Shown: positions 1 to 8,296 of the stretch, in pieces
How the letters are laid out: every line of letters starts with the position of its first letter
How positions within the stretch are numbered: position 1 is the stretch's first letter
Origin: Prevotella sp. UBA7551
GTDB taxonomy: Bacteria > Bacteroidota > Bacteroidia > Bacteroidales > Bacteroidaceae
NCBI GenBank assembly: GCA_002479145.1
Contig: DLLX01000044.1
Coordinates: 7,187 to 30,129, forward strand
Reading direction: 5' to 3'
DNA length: 22,943 bases
Notes under the pieces: generated by a model
Told to the model about the DNA's origin: nothing
What the model saw: the letters and a program-made list of their open reading frames with translations, nothing else
Databases searched by the model: none
Translations under genes and position numbers: made by a program

Positions 1-1094
1 CAGAGTTCGTCATGGAAGGTATACTCCCCGATCTTGCCAGCGACCTTAATATAACCATTCCACAAGCTGGGCATGCTATATCCATCTATGCCCTCGGTGT
101 CTGTGTAGGAGCAACATTCCTAATTGCCCTCCACAAGTTGCCCCCCAAACATATCATTCTTGGGTTGGTAAGCCTTGTGTTTATAGGCGCTGTTCTTTCC
201 GTAACTGCAAAAAGTTTCTATTGGCTTATGGCAGCACGCTTTATCAGTGGACTGCCTCATGGTGCCTATTATGGAGTCGGTACTATCATCGCTTATCGCC
301 TTGCTGACGAAAGCCACAAGACGAGAGCTGTCGCCATCATGTGCGCAGGTATGACTTTTGCCAACCTTTTAGGTAATCCTCTGGCGACCCTTCTCTCCAG
401 CACTTTGTCATGGCGGTTGGCATTTGGTGTGATAGCATTAGGCAGCCTGATTGAAATATTCCTCGTCACTAAGTTCATACCCAACTTGTCGCCACTTCCC
501 GATACAGGCTACAAAGGGCAGTTCCACTTTCTCAAGCACTTTGACCCGTGGCTGATTATTCTTGCTACAATGTTTGGCAATGGCGGCATTCTTGCTTGGT
601 ACAGCTATATTTCATCCACGCTCGTTGAGACGGGGGGACTTCCCGCATCTTTGTTGCCTTTGTATATGGCGCTCGCCGGGCTTGGTATGGTAATAGGCAA
701 CCTTCTGTCTGGATACTTGTCAGACAAATACAACCCTGGTCTTACGGCGGCCACACTACAGGGTATTGCAGGCCTGGCACTGCTGCTCATTTTCTTTACC
801 GCCCAGTTCGGCTATGTTCACCTCATACTCATGTTTCTCTGTTGTGCGTGCCTTTTCGGCATGGGCACACCTGAGCAAATGCTCATCATCGAACACAGCA
901 AGGGAGGCGAGATGCTTGGCGGATGCTGCATCCAGGTAGCATTCAATTTTGGCAATGCAGCTGGAGCATTCCTCGGAGGGCTGCCTATCAACGCAGGTTA
1001 TAGCTATGCTTACCCTGCACTCGTAGGGTTTCCATTTGTTGTCATTGGATTCATTATGCTCATTTACTTCCACAAAAGGTTTGAGATAAAATAA
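1..1094 (+). CDS. MFS efflux transporter, 5' end cut by the window
   Basis: This is a proton-driven inner-membrane exporter of the major facilitator superfamily, in the AraJ-like sugar/drug efflux branch. The frame is open from base 3 and reads EFV before the first ATG at 12. The run EFVMEGILPDLASDL is the usual end of the first membrane helix in this branch, so the ATG at 12 is internal and the true start lies before the window. From that Met, 360 residues remain, forming about eleven hydrophobic segments. They include the loop with a conserved arginine after helix 2/3 (AARFISGLPHGAYYG) and a polar central loop near residues 155-170. The end HKRFEIK followed by TAA is a normal C-terminus. 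The substrate cannot be read from the sequence. The next gene starts 237 bases downstream behind its own promoter, so co-transcription is not implied. Confidence 0.88.
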   Translation, partial: EFVMEGILPDLASDLNITIPQAGHAISIYALGVCVGATFLIALHKLPPKHIILGLVSLVFIGAVLSVTAKSFYWLMAARFISGLPHGAYYGVGTIIAYRLADESHKTRAVAIMCAGMTFANLLGNPLATLLSSTLSWRLAFGVIALGSLIEIFLVTKFIPNLSPLPDTGYKGQFHFLKHFDPWLIILATMFGNGGILAWYSYISSTLVETGGLPASLLPLYMALAGLGMVIGNLLSGYLSDKYNPGLTAATLQGIAGLALLLIFFTAQFGYVHLILMFLCCACLFGMGTPEQMLIIEHSKGGEMLGGCCIQVAFNFGNAAGAFLGGLPINAGYSYAYPALVGFPFVVIGFIMLIYFHKRFEIK

Positions 1095-1240
1095 GTCGGA
1101 GATTGCTTAATCATCCTATCTGCGTTACTTTTTGTAAAAATCGAAGGCTGATTACGCAAACAAACATTAAGTTCGCGTTTTTCATTGAAAGAAAAGCGAC
1201 TTTGATTGATTTCCGATTGTAAATTCAATGCAATGCCCAT

Positions 1241-1268
1241 TTTGATTTGTTGGTTTTGCTTACCTTTG
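1241..1268 (+). promoter_or_regulatory. Probable promoter of the tolC-macAB operon
   Basis: TACCTTTG at 1261-1268 matches the Bacteroidetes -7 element TAnnTTTG. The nearest upstream TTTG (1241-1244) is only 16 bases away, shorter than the usual 19-21, so the -33 half is weak. Transcription from here would start near 1275 and give a leader of about 57 bases before the ATG at 1332. That leader carries AAAAGGGAAG but no well-spaced Shine-Dalgarno sequence. The rest of 1095-1331 shows nothing clear. Confidence 0.45.
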
Positions 1269-1331
1269 TCGTATCTTTTTTAATTTAACGGAACTTTCAA
1301 AAAGGGAAGACACGACAAAATAACAATAGAT

Positions 1332-2672
1332 ATGAATAAAACAAGATGGACAAGCATTCTTTTTTCTGCCCTTCTCCTACTGGCAATTCATCCTGCCATC
1401 GCACGGAAATGGACTTTACAAGAATGTATTGACTACGCACTGTCACACAACATTCAGCTGAGGCAGAACCTTCTGACGCGAAAGTCGGCCCACGAAGATG
1501 TTCTCCTGTCTAAGGCCAACCTGCTTCCTTCACTCACGGCATCTACCTCACAGAACGTTTCCTACAACCCTTTTCCTGAAAGTGGACGGCAACAAGTGGC
1601 CAACGGCTATGTAGAAATGACCACCGACAAAGTATACTACAATGGATCGTATGCCATCAACTTCGACTGGACGATATGGAACGGCAATCAAAATCATCTA
1701 AAAATAAGCCAGAGCCAACTTTCTGAGCAACAGGCTGAGCTTGATTCCGCCATTACTGCCAACTCCATCCAAGAGCAGATTGCGCAAATCTATGTGCAGA
1801 TACTCTACACCAATGAGGCACTGAAAGTAAATCGTCAAAGCCTTGAGTACAGCAAGGCTAATGAACAACGAGGCAGGGAAATGGTACATGTAGGGCAATT
1901 CAGTCAGGCTGATCTCGCTCAACTTACTGCGCAACGATCCAACGATGAGTATAATGTTGTGGCACAGGAGAGCAATCTCCGCGACTACACTCGCCAGCTC
2001 AAGCAGATTCTTCAACTCACGGATGATGGAGAGAGCTTTGAGGTCAGCATACCCGACAACCTGTCTGGCGATGCACTGGCTGAGATTCCCAGCCTACAAA
2101 GCGTTTATGAGCACGCATTGACTTACCGTCCTGAACTGCGCCAACAACGTTTGGCCATTGAAAATAGCGAACTGAATGTCAAGTTGGCCAAGGCGCAAAG
2201 GCTGCCTACGATTTCAATGCAAGGTGGAGTATCCACAAACATGTCAACATTGAGCAATGTGGCCTATGGTTCTCAGTTGAAAACCAACCTCACCACTTCG
2301 GCGGGAGTAACCGTTAGCGTACCCATCTTCGACCGTCGCCAGACCAAGACTGCTATCAACAAGGCCAATATTGCTATAGAGAGCAGCCGACTCGCATTGG
2401 AGCAAGAACAGACCAAGCTCTATTCCACCATCGAGAGCTATTGGATTCAGGCCGTCAACAACCAGGCCAAGTACAAGAGCGCGTTAACCAATACCGAAAG
2501 TCAGCAGACCAGTTACGAGCTGCTATCGGAACAATTCAGGCTCGGACTGAAAAACATAACAGAGCTTCGCGAAGCGAAAGAGAATTTGCTTGTAGCGCAG
2601 CAGAACGAGCTTCAAAGCAAATATCTCACCTTATACAATATACAGATGCTGAATTTTTATAACGGAAAATAA
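1332..2672 (+). CDS. TolC family outer-membrane efflux protein
   Basis: This is the outer-membrane channel of a tripartite efflux pump. The 446-residue length is typical of Bacteroidetes TolC/OprM-type proteins. A signal peptide is clear: a charged start MNKTR, a hydrophobic core SILFSALLLLAI, and a likely cut after AIA near residue 24. The mature protein starts WTLQECIDYALSHN, the usual opening of the first TolC repeat. Two duplicated halves of long polar helices follow, with Leu/Gln/Ala-rich coiled-coil character (residues about 115-225 and 270-446) and a beta-rich segment between them. The ending (YLTLYNIQMLNFYNGK) is also typical. The stop is 11 bases before the adaptor gene, so both are surely in one operon. 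The locus lacks an RND pump; the partner here is an ABC transporter. Confidence 0.92.
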   Translation: MNKTRWTSILFSALLLLAIHPAIARKWTLQECIDYALSHNIQLRQNLLTRKSAHEDVLLSKANLLPSLTASTSQNVSYNPFPESGRQQVANGYVEMTTDKVYYNGSYAINFDWTIWNGNQNHLKISQSQLSEQQAELDSAITANSIQEQIAQIYVQILYTNEALKVNRQSLEYSKANEQRGREMVHVGQFSQADLAQLTAQRSNDEYNVVAQESNLRDYTRQLKQILQLTDDGESFEVSIPDNLSGDALAEIPSLQSVYEHALTYRPELRQQRLAIENSELNVKLAKAQRLPTISMQGGVSTNMSTLSNVAYGSQLKTNLTTSAGVTVSVPIFDRRQTKTAINKANIAIESSRLALEQEQTKLYSTIESYWIQAVNNQAKYKSALTNTESQQTSYELLSEQFRLGLKNITELREAKENLLVAQQNELQSKYLTLYNIQMLNFYNGK

Positions 2673-2683
2673 CAAAGACAGAT

Positions 2684-4000
2684 ATGAAGAAGATTTCTAA
2701 AGTATGGTATCTCGTGGCCGCAATTGCTGTGTTGGGTGTGGTCACCTACTTCCTTTCCAAATCCGACACTAAGGAAAGCATCACGTTCGACACGGAGGCT
2801 GTGGGTAAGAGGAACATACAAAACAGCATTACCGCCACGGGAACCATCGAGCCAGTGACGTCAGTGACAGTCGGTACCCAAGTGTCTGGCATCGTCAGCA
2901 AGCTCTACGTCGATTATAATTCGGTGGTAAAGAAAGGACAAGTCATTGCGGAGTTGGACAAAACCAACCTCATCTCGGCGCTCAACCAAGCCAAAGCAAT
3001 GCTCGAAAACGCACAAGCGCAAGTTAGATCGGCCGAAAGTGACGTTCAAAAGGCACAGGCCGACTACAATAGCGTGCGCGCAAATACCCACTATCAACAG
3101 AGTAACTTCAACCGTTACCAGACACTTTACAAGAAGGGCCTTATCAGCGCAAACGATTTTGAGAGCGCACGGTTAAGCTACCAACAGGCTCAGCAGAACC
3201 TTGCAGCCTCTTCGCAAACGATAGCCACCGCACAACAGGGTGTAGCGCAAGCGCGCGAACAGGTAAAACAGCAACAAGAGCAAGTGAAGCAGGCACAGAC
3301 CAACCTCAGCTACGCCACCATCACTTCACCCATTGACGGTGTTGTTCTGTCCAAAAGTGTGGAGGAGGGGCAAACCGTTGCTGCCAGCTTCTCTACCCCT
3401 GAGTTGTTCACCATTGCCAAAGATTTAACCAATATGCAGGTGGTGGCCAATGTAGATGAGGCAGACATCGGTGAGGTGAAGGCAGGAGAGCGGGTCTCGT
3501 TCACGGTCGACGCCTATCCGGACGACACGTTCACTGGCTCGGTAAAGCAGGTTCGGCAGGAAGCCACGACCACCAACAACGTTGTCACCTACGAGGTGGT
3601 TATCAGCGCACACAACGCCGACCTGAAGTTGAAACCAGGATTGACAGCCAATGTCACCATCTATACGCAGGAGCTGAGCGGAGTGACGGGAGTGTCGAGC
3701 AAGGCTTTGCATTTCACTCCGTCACAAGATATTGTCGGCAAGCAATACAAAATACAAGATATTGCCAACGCAAAAGCCAAAGTGTGGACCTTGGAGGGTA
3801 ACGTGTTGAAAGCTCACCGTGTCAGCACAGGCATGAACGATGGCACCAACACCGAAATTCTATCCGGCGTGAAGGCGGGATTGAAAGTCATTACTGGCAT
3901 CACCGTCACCAAGCCAGAAGAAGACGAGGAGACGGACGACACCGAGCAAAGCCCGTTTGCACCAGGCCCGAAACGGGACAACAAGAAAGAAAACGCATAA
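2684..4000 (+). CDS. MacA-like periplasmic adaptor (HlyD/MFP family)
   Basis: This membrane-fusion protein joins the MacB-type ABC transporter to the TolC channel. The 438 residues open with one membrane anchor (about residues 7-25, VWYLVAAIAVLGVVTYFL) and no lipobox. The first half of the biotinyl-lipoyl fold is at about 62-95. A long Gln/Ala-rich alpha-hairpin follows (about 95-208), with its tip near KKGLISANDFE, and then the second lipoyl half TNLSYATITSPIDGVVLSKSVEEGQ begins near 207. Beta-barrel and membrane-proximal domains follow. The acidic C-terminal tail (EEDEETDDTE) is probably disordered. Its TAA stop shares one base with the ATG of the ATPase gene (TAATG at 3998-4002), which suggests translational coupling. 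Exported substrates could be antibiotics, peptides or lipids; the sequence does not decide. Confidence 0.92.
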   Translation: MKKISKVWYLVAAIAVLGVVTYFLSKSDTKESITFDTEAVGKRNIQNSITATGTIEPVTSVTVGTQVSGIVSKLYVDYNSVVKKGQVIAELDKTNLISALNQAKAMLENAQAQVRSAESDVQKAQADYNSVRANTHYQQSNFNRYQTLYKKGLISANDFESARLSYQQAQQNLAASSQTIATAQQGVAQAREQVKQQQEQVKQAQTNLSYATITSPIDGVVLSKSVEEGQTVAASFSTPELFTIAKDLTNMQVVANVDEADIGEVKAGERVSFTVDAYPDDTFTGSVKQVRQEATTTNNVVTYEVVISAHNADLKLKPGLTANVTIYTQELSGVTGVSSKALHFTPSQDIVGKQYKIQDIANAKAKVWTLEGNVLKAHRVSTGMNDGTNTEILSGVKAGLKVITGITVTKPEEDEETDDTEQSPFAPGPKRDNKKENA

Positions 4001-4761
4001 TGGAGGAGAAACAAGACAAAAAAGTAGTCATTGAATTGTGCGATGTCAAACGCGATTTTCAAGTGGGTGACGAGACGGTACACGCTTTACGAGGCGTTTC
4101 CTTCAAAATATATGAAGGCGAATTTGTCACCATTATGGGAAAATCAGGATCGGGCAAGTCAACGCTGCTCAACCAGTTGGGGTGTCTCGACACCCCAACG
4201 AGCGGCGAATATTTTCTCGATGGTGTGGCCGTGCGCACGATGTCCAAATCTCAACGCGCCGTACTACGCAATCGCAAGATAGGCTTCATCTTCCAGAACT
4301 ACAACCTTCTGGCCAAAACGACAAGCGTAGAGAATGTCGAGCTGCCCCTGATGTACAATCCCGATATCACGCCAAAAGAGCGTTTCGACCGTTCCGTGGC
4401 TGCCTTGAAGGCTGTCGGATTGGGCGAACGGTTATATCACAAGTCCAACCAGATGTCCGGTGGGCAGATGCAACGCGTGGCGATCGCACGGGCTCTGGTT
4501 AACAACCCAGCCGTAATCCTGGCTGATGAGGCAACAGGCAACCTCGACACACGCACGTCTTTCGAAATCCTCGTGCTCTTCCAGAAGCTCCATGCTGAAG
4601 GAAGAACCATCATCTTCGTTACCCACAATCCAGACATAGCCCACTATGCCTCTCGCAATATCGAGTTGCGAGATGGCCGGATCATTCGCAACGAGGTCAA
4701 CGAGCACATCCTCAGTGCAGCAGAGGGACTTGCGGCGCTGCCTAAGAACACCGACGAGTAA
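4000..4761 (+). CDS. MacB-type ABC transporter ATP-binding protein
   Basis: This is the nucleotide-binding subunit that powers the adjacent permease. The 253 residues contain the full ABC motif set: Walker A GKSGSGKST at 47-55, Q-loop Gln99 in FIFQNYNLLA, signature SGGQ at 153-156, Walker B VILADE ending at Glu177, D-loop NLD at 181-183, and switch His209 in FVTHN. The family is MacB/LolD/FtsE-like, in which ATPase and permease may be fused; here they are two genes, as is common in Bacteroidetes. One small oddity is ADEATGNLD, where most relatives have ADEPTGNLD (Ala178 for Pro). A 32-base gap precedes the permease gene. Confidence 0.94.
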   Translation: MEEKQDKKVVIELCDVKRDFQVGDETVHALRGVSFKIYEGEFVTIMGKSGSGKSTLLNQLGCLDTPTSGEYFLDGVAVRTMSKSQRAVLRNRKIGFIFQNYNLLAKTTSVENVELPLMYNPDITPKERFDRSVAALKAVGLGERLYHKSNQMSGGQMQRVAIARALVNNPAVILADEATGNLDTRTSFEILVLFQKLHAEGRTIIFVTHNPDIAHYASRNIELRDGRIIRNEVNEHILSAAEGLAALPKNTDE

Positions 4762-4793
4762 GGGATCTTACACCATCAAGAGTTTCACAAGCA

Positions 4794-6032
4794 ATGAACT
4801 TCAATAATCTTTTTAAAATAGCCCTGCGCGCCATAGCGGCCAACAAGATGCGGTCCTTCCTTACCGCGCTGGGCATCATCATCGGTATTGCATCGGTGAT
4901 AACTATGCTCGCCATCGGTCAGGGGGCGAAGAACAACATACAGAGCAACATCTCGGAAATGGGATCGAACATGATCATGATCAGTCCTGGAGCTGACATG
5001 AGAGGCGGCGTGCGCCAGGACGCGTCATCCATGGAGACGCTCAAGCTCACCGACTATCAGACACTGAAGGACGAATGCCACTATATCAAGGCGATTACGC
5101 CCCTCGTTCAAAGTTCGGGACAGTTCATCTACGGTAACAATAACACCCCTTCGACCATCTACGGAGTCAACCAAGACTATTTGGAGATACGGCAACTTTC
5201 TGTTGCCGAAGGCGAGATGTTCAACGAGACGGAGCTGAAATCGAGTGCAAAGGTGTGCCTGCTGGGGCAGACTGTGGTGGATAACCTCTTTCCAGATGGC
5301 TCCGACCCCATCGGCAAAGTGGTGCGGTTCAACTCCATCCCTTTCCGTGTCATTGGCGTAATGAAGAAAAAGGGCTACAACTCCATGGGCATGGACCAGG
5401 ACGACTTTGTACTCGCTCCTTACACATCGGTCATGAAACGCATTCTTGCCCAGGACTATCTCCATCAGATTCTCGCCTCGGCGGTCGTTGAGGACGTCAC
5501 CGATCAGGCCACCAAAGAGATGAGCACCATCCTCCGCCGCACCCACAAGCTCAAAGATGCCACCAGCAATACGGAAGGCGATGAGGACGACTTCAACATA
5601 CGTTCGCAAGAAGAGCTGGCCAACATGATGAATTCTACTACCAACATGCTCACCATACTACTTGGCTGTGTGGCAGGTATCTCTCTGATTGTGGGCGGCA
5701 TTGGCATCATGAATATTATGTATGTCAGCGTGACTGAGCGCACTCGGGAAATCGGATTGCGTATGAGTGTAGGCGCAAGGGGAGCTGACATCCTTAATCA
5801 GTTTCTCATCGAAGCCGTTCTGCTCAGTGTCACAGGCGGCATCATCGGTGTCATCTTGGGCGTCAGTGCTTCCTATGCCGTCAAGATGTTTGCTCACTGG
5901 CCTATAGCCATTGAGCCTTGGACTATCGTCATGAGCTTCGCCGTCTGCACTTTTACGGGTGTGTTTTTTGGCTGGTATCCCGCCAAGAAAGCGGCACGCC
6001 TCGACCCCATTGAGGCCATCAGATACGAATAG
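4794..6032 (+). CDS. MacB-like ABC transporter permease (FtsX domain)
   Basis: This inner-membrane permease works with the ATPase and the MacA-like adaptor in a mechanotransmission-type pump. The 412 residues show the standard MacB layout: TM1 at about 22-42, a large periplasmic domain (about 45-283, MacB_PCD type), then TM2 at about 285-308, TM3 at about 338-362 and TM4 at about 376-394. The FtsX signature follows TM2 (NIMYVSVTERTREIGLRMSVGA). The C-terminus KKAARLDPIEAIRYE is diagnostic for the family. The gene is intact and is the last of the operon, since no plus-strand gene starts for about 650 bases. Confidence 0.93.
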   Translation: MNFNNLFKIALRAIAANKMRSFLTALGIIIGIASVITMLAIGQGAKNNIQSNISEMGSNMIMISPGADMRGGVRQDASSMETLKLTDYQTLKDECHYIKAITPLVQSSGQFIYGNNNTPSTIYGVNQDYLEIRQLSVAEGEMFNETELKSSAKVCLLGQTVVDNLFPDGSDPIGKVVRFNSIPFRVIGVMKKKGYNSMGMDQDDFVLAPYTSVMKRILAQDYLHQILASAVVEDVTDQATKEMSTILRRTHKLKDATSNTEGDEDDFNIRSQEELANMMNSTTNMLTILLGCVAGISLIVGGIGIMNIMYVSVTERTREIGLRMSVGARGADILNQFLIEAVLLSVTGGIIGVILGVSASYAVKMFAHWPIAIEPWTIVMSFAVCTFTGVFFGWYPAKKAARLDPIEAIRYE

Positions 6033-6071
6033 TTAACCACTAAATGAATAAAAGACTGCAAGAGAAGACTG

Positions 6072-6119
6072 ACACGCTGTCGCCTGTCAAATGATAATTT
6101 GCCTATGGCGACAGCGTGT
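6072..6119. terminator. Strong hairpin after the efflux operon, possible terminator
   Basis: ACACGCTGTCGCC (6072-6084) pairs perfectly with GGCGACAGCGTGT (6107-6119). The 22-base loop holds a nested 5-bp stem, CAAAT (6088-6092) with ATTTG (6097-6101). It lies 40 bases after the permease stop, where a terminator would be expected. There is no T-run on either side, so it is not a classic intrinsic terminator. A dispersed palindromic repeat is the main alternative. Confidence 0.55.
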
Positions 6120-6290
6120 TGCAGCTCGATTGGGATAAGAATCACGAGCAGAACAGCCCAAATGAGGACAGTAATGGCAAAATAGAATTTACAAATCAAC
6201 ACACCATGTCCCAACGCTAATGATCCGGCGCGACGATAGCATTGGTTTCGCATTACGATACAGCCTATATCAGCACACAAAACAGCCAGT

Positions 6291-6322
6291 ATTGCAACGT
6301 AATAGAGGCGATATTGCAACGT
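6291..6322. repeat. 10-bp direct repeat, 22-base period
   Basis: ATTGCAACGT occurs at 6291-6300 and again at 6313-6322. The 22-base period is about two helical turns, so both copies face the same side of the DNA. This could be a paired protein-binding site, but no promoter is clearly attached and chance cannot be excluded. Confidence 0.4.
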
Positions 6323-6655
6323 CTTTTAGCACGTTTCACAACGCATTGAATATCAAGGTGTTAAGAACAAACACACTTGATAGCATTCGATTTTTTAAGC
6401 CTTCGCAGTGATTTGTAGTAAAACGACCACGCATTCCTTCTTTCACAAAATATCCTTACAATATATTTATTATTCGTTGTCTACTGTTTACCGTTATGTA
6501 CAACTGACAACACTGTTCCACCGAGGGCCTGCACATGATAGCGGCTGCCATGTAAAAAGCGGACAACCACCTCCCACCCAAATCCTAAACCAAAAGAAGG
6601 TGTGGAAAAAATAGCAAAAAGCGGTAGAAATGTCTATGCCTCTGTGTTTTTTTCG

Positions 6656-6663
6656 TACCTTTG
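6656..6663 (+). promoter_or_regulatory. pyk promoter, -7 element
   Basis: TACCTTTG, continuing as CA, is a close match to the Bacteroidetes -7 consensus TAnnTTTG. No good TTTG is visible 19-21 bases upstream. The predicted transcript starts near 6670, giving a leader of less than 20 bases. AAAAGGA at 6674-6680 lies six bases before the ATG at 6687 and is a plausible ribosome binding site. This placement rules out the in-frame ATG at 6630 as the start. Confidence 0.55.
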
Positions 6664-6686
6664 CATTAACCATAAAAGGATTGAGC

Positions 6687-8129
6687 ATGAAACAGACAAA
6701 AATCGTTTGCACCATCAGCGACCAGCATTGTGAGCAGGATTTCCTTCGTCATCTGTTCTTTGCCGGCATGAACGTCGTACGAATGAACACCGCCCACGCC
6801 ACACCGGACGGCATCAGACAAATCATCCGCAACACACGGGCCGTCAGCCCGCACCTTGCCTTGCTCATCGACACAAAGGGGCCTGAGGTCAGGACAACGG
6901 ACACCAAGGAGCCGATATTGTTCAGAACGGGCGAGCAAGTGACCATCATTGGCAATCCTGAAGTGACAACGACTCACGAACAGATATGCGTCTCTTACAC
7001 AAAGTTTGCCGATGACGTGAAGGTTGGCGACGACGTGCTCTTCGATGACGGTGCACTGGCTATGCGTGTCACGGCTAACGACGGACACACACTTACTGTC
7101 CAGGTGCTCAACAACGGCACGCTGGGGGCACACAAAAGTGTGAATGTGCCAGGTGCTCACATTGCGCTGCCCTCGCTTACCGACCGCGACAAGCGCATGA
7201 TCCGACTGGCCATCGACCAGGACATCGACTTCATTGCTCACTCCTTTGTCCGTTCGGCTGATGATGTGCATGACATACAGCACATTCTCGACGACTATCA
7301 CTCGGACATCAAAATCATTTCAAAGATAGAAAATCAAGAGGGGGTTGACAATATCGACGAAATTATTGACGCTTCCTATGGAATCATGGTTGCACGCGGC
7401 GACCTTGGCATCGAGGTGCCCATCGAACAGATACCTGGCATACAGCGACGCATCATACAAAAGTGTATTCAAAAGCACAAGCCGGTGATCGTTGCGACAC
7501 AGATGCTCCACACCATGATCAACAATCCGCGCCCCACTCGAGCCGAGGTGACGGACATTGCCAACGCCGTCTTCTCGCATACCGATGCGTTAATGCTCAG
7601 CGGCGAAACGGCAAATGGCAAATATCCGCTCGAAGCTGTAAAGACCATGGCACGCGTGGCGGAACAAGCGGAGCTGGATGCACACCGTGAAGGCTACCTG
7701 AAGATACCCATCAGGAACATCAACCAACGCGAGTTTCTATCCAAAAGTGCCATAGAAGCTACGGAGTATCTCGGCGTAAAAGGAATCATTACCGACAGCG
7801 GAACAGGCGAGACAGCACGCACCCTGGCCTCTTTCCGTGGGCCCAACCCAGTGCTGGCCATTTGTTACCGCGAGAAACTACAGCGCTGGCTCAACCTCAG
7901 CTATGGCATTATCGCCATCCATCAACAGCAGCACGTCACGGCTCAATACATGTTTACCGCCGCCCTGCGTATGCTCCGACAGAAGGGTTTCATTGACAAT
8001 GAAGACAAAATAGCTTACCTTTCTGGCTCATTGGGCAAGGGCAACGGCACGACATTCCTCGAAATCAACCAAGTCAAGGAAGTCTTCAGCAAACGTTATC
8101 GTTTTCACCTTCCCGAGCCAGAAGCCTGA
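6687..8129 (+). CDS. pyk: Pyruvate kinase
   Basis: This enzyme catalyses the last glycolytic step, phosphoenolpyruvate + ADP to pyruvate + ATP, in the cytoplasm. With the start at 6687 the protein has 480 residues, normal for bacteria, and begins MKQTKIVCTISD. An in-frame ATG at 6630 would add 19 residues, but it lies upstream of the promoter element and adds sequence unlike the family. Active-site motifs are intact: the substrate/metal loop VRMNTAHAT (31-39), DTKGPEVR (62-69), SKIENQEGVDNIDEI, GIMVARGDLGIEVP with its catalytic acidic residue, and MLSGETANGKYP. Glu67 in TKGPEVR is the residue associated with K+-dependent pyruvate kinases (K+-independent ones have Lys there). The C-terminal domain (about 350-480) is complete. 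Confidence 0.95.
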   Translation: MKQTKIVCTISDQHCEQDFLRHLFFAGMNVVRMNTAHATPDGIRQIIRNTRAVSPHLALLIDTKGPEVRTTDTKEPILFRTGEQVTIIGNPEVTTTHEQICVSYTKFADDVKVGDDVLFDDGALAMRVTANDGHTLTVQVLNNGTLGAHKSVNVPGAHIALPSLTDRDKRMIRLAIDQDIDFIAHSFVRSADDVHDIQHILDDYHSDIKIISKIENQEGVDNIDEIIDASYGIMVARGDLGIEVPIEQIPGIQRRIIQKCIQKHKPVIVATQMLHTMINNPRPTRAEVTDIANAVFSHTDALMLSGETANGKYPLEAVKTMARVAEQAELDAHREGYLKIPIRNINQREFLSKSAIEATEYLGVKGIITDSGTGETARTLASFRGPNPVLAICYREKLQRWLNLSYGIIAIHQQQHVTAQYMFTAALRMLRQKGFIDNEDKIAYLSGSLGKGNGTTFLEINQVKEVFSKRYRFHLPEPEA

Positions 8130-8296
8130 CCGCCACAACGTACTGAAAAACAGCATAACAAGAATGGGGGCACGGAGGCAAGACGAAATCTATATCGCCA
8201 ATGAGCCCCTCCAAGCCCACAGAAGGATAGGCTATGTCTTTGGGCGAATAATAACTATGACCAAAACAATCCATCAACTATAGGAAGAAAGCAAAT

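Larger units (their letters stand above)
6033..6686. other. Long intergenic region before pyk, largely unexplained
   Basis: There is no plus-strand gene here. Recognisable elements are a perfect 13-bp inverted repeat (6072-6119), a 10-bp direct repeat (6291-6300 and 6313-6322), AAAAAGCGG twice (6554-6562 and 6616-6624), and the pyk promoter near the right end. A minus-strand frame from ATG 6319 encodes about 80 hydrophobic residues before running antisense into the permease gene (stop at 5894). I do not recognise it and do not call it a gene. The stretch 6330-6600 shows nothing I can name. Confidence 0.6.

Noticed and set aside
1121..1158. TGCGT/ACGCA arms around TTTTTGTAAAAA after the MFS gene, as a terminator
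   Set aside because: The arms are only 5 bp with a long A/T-rich spacer, which is expected by chance in such sequence.
5025..5609. 194-codon minus-strand frame opposite the MacB permease
   Set aside because: It lies fully within a well-supported permease gene and has no recognisable motif.
1332..6032. The efflux operon as an acquired resistance or mobile element
   Set aside because: No transposase, integrase, flanking repeats or composition break was seen. The TolC-MacA-MacB order is ordinary for Bacteroidetes chromosomes.
6666..7301. 211-codon minus-strand frame opposite pyk
   Set aside because: It is antisense to conserved pyruvate kinase domains, and its His/Cys/Val-rich composition is typical of a shadow frame.
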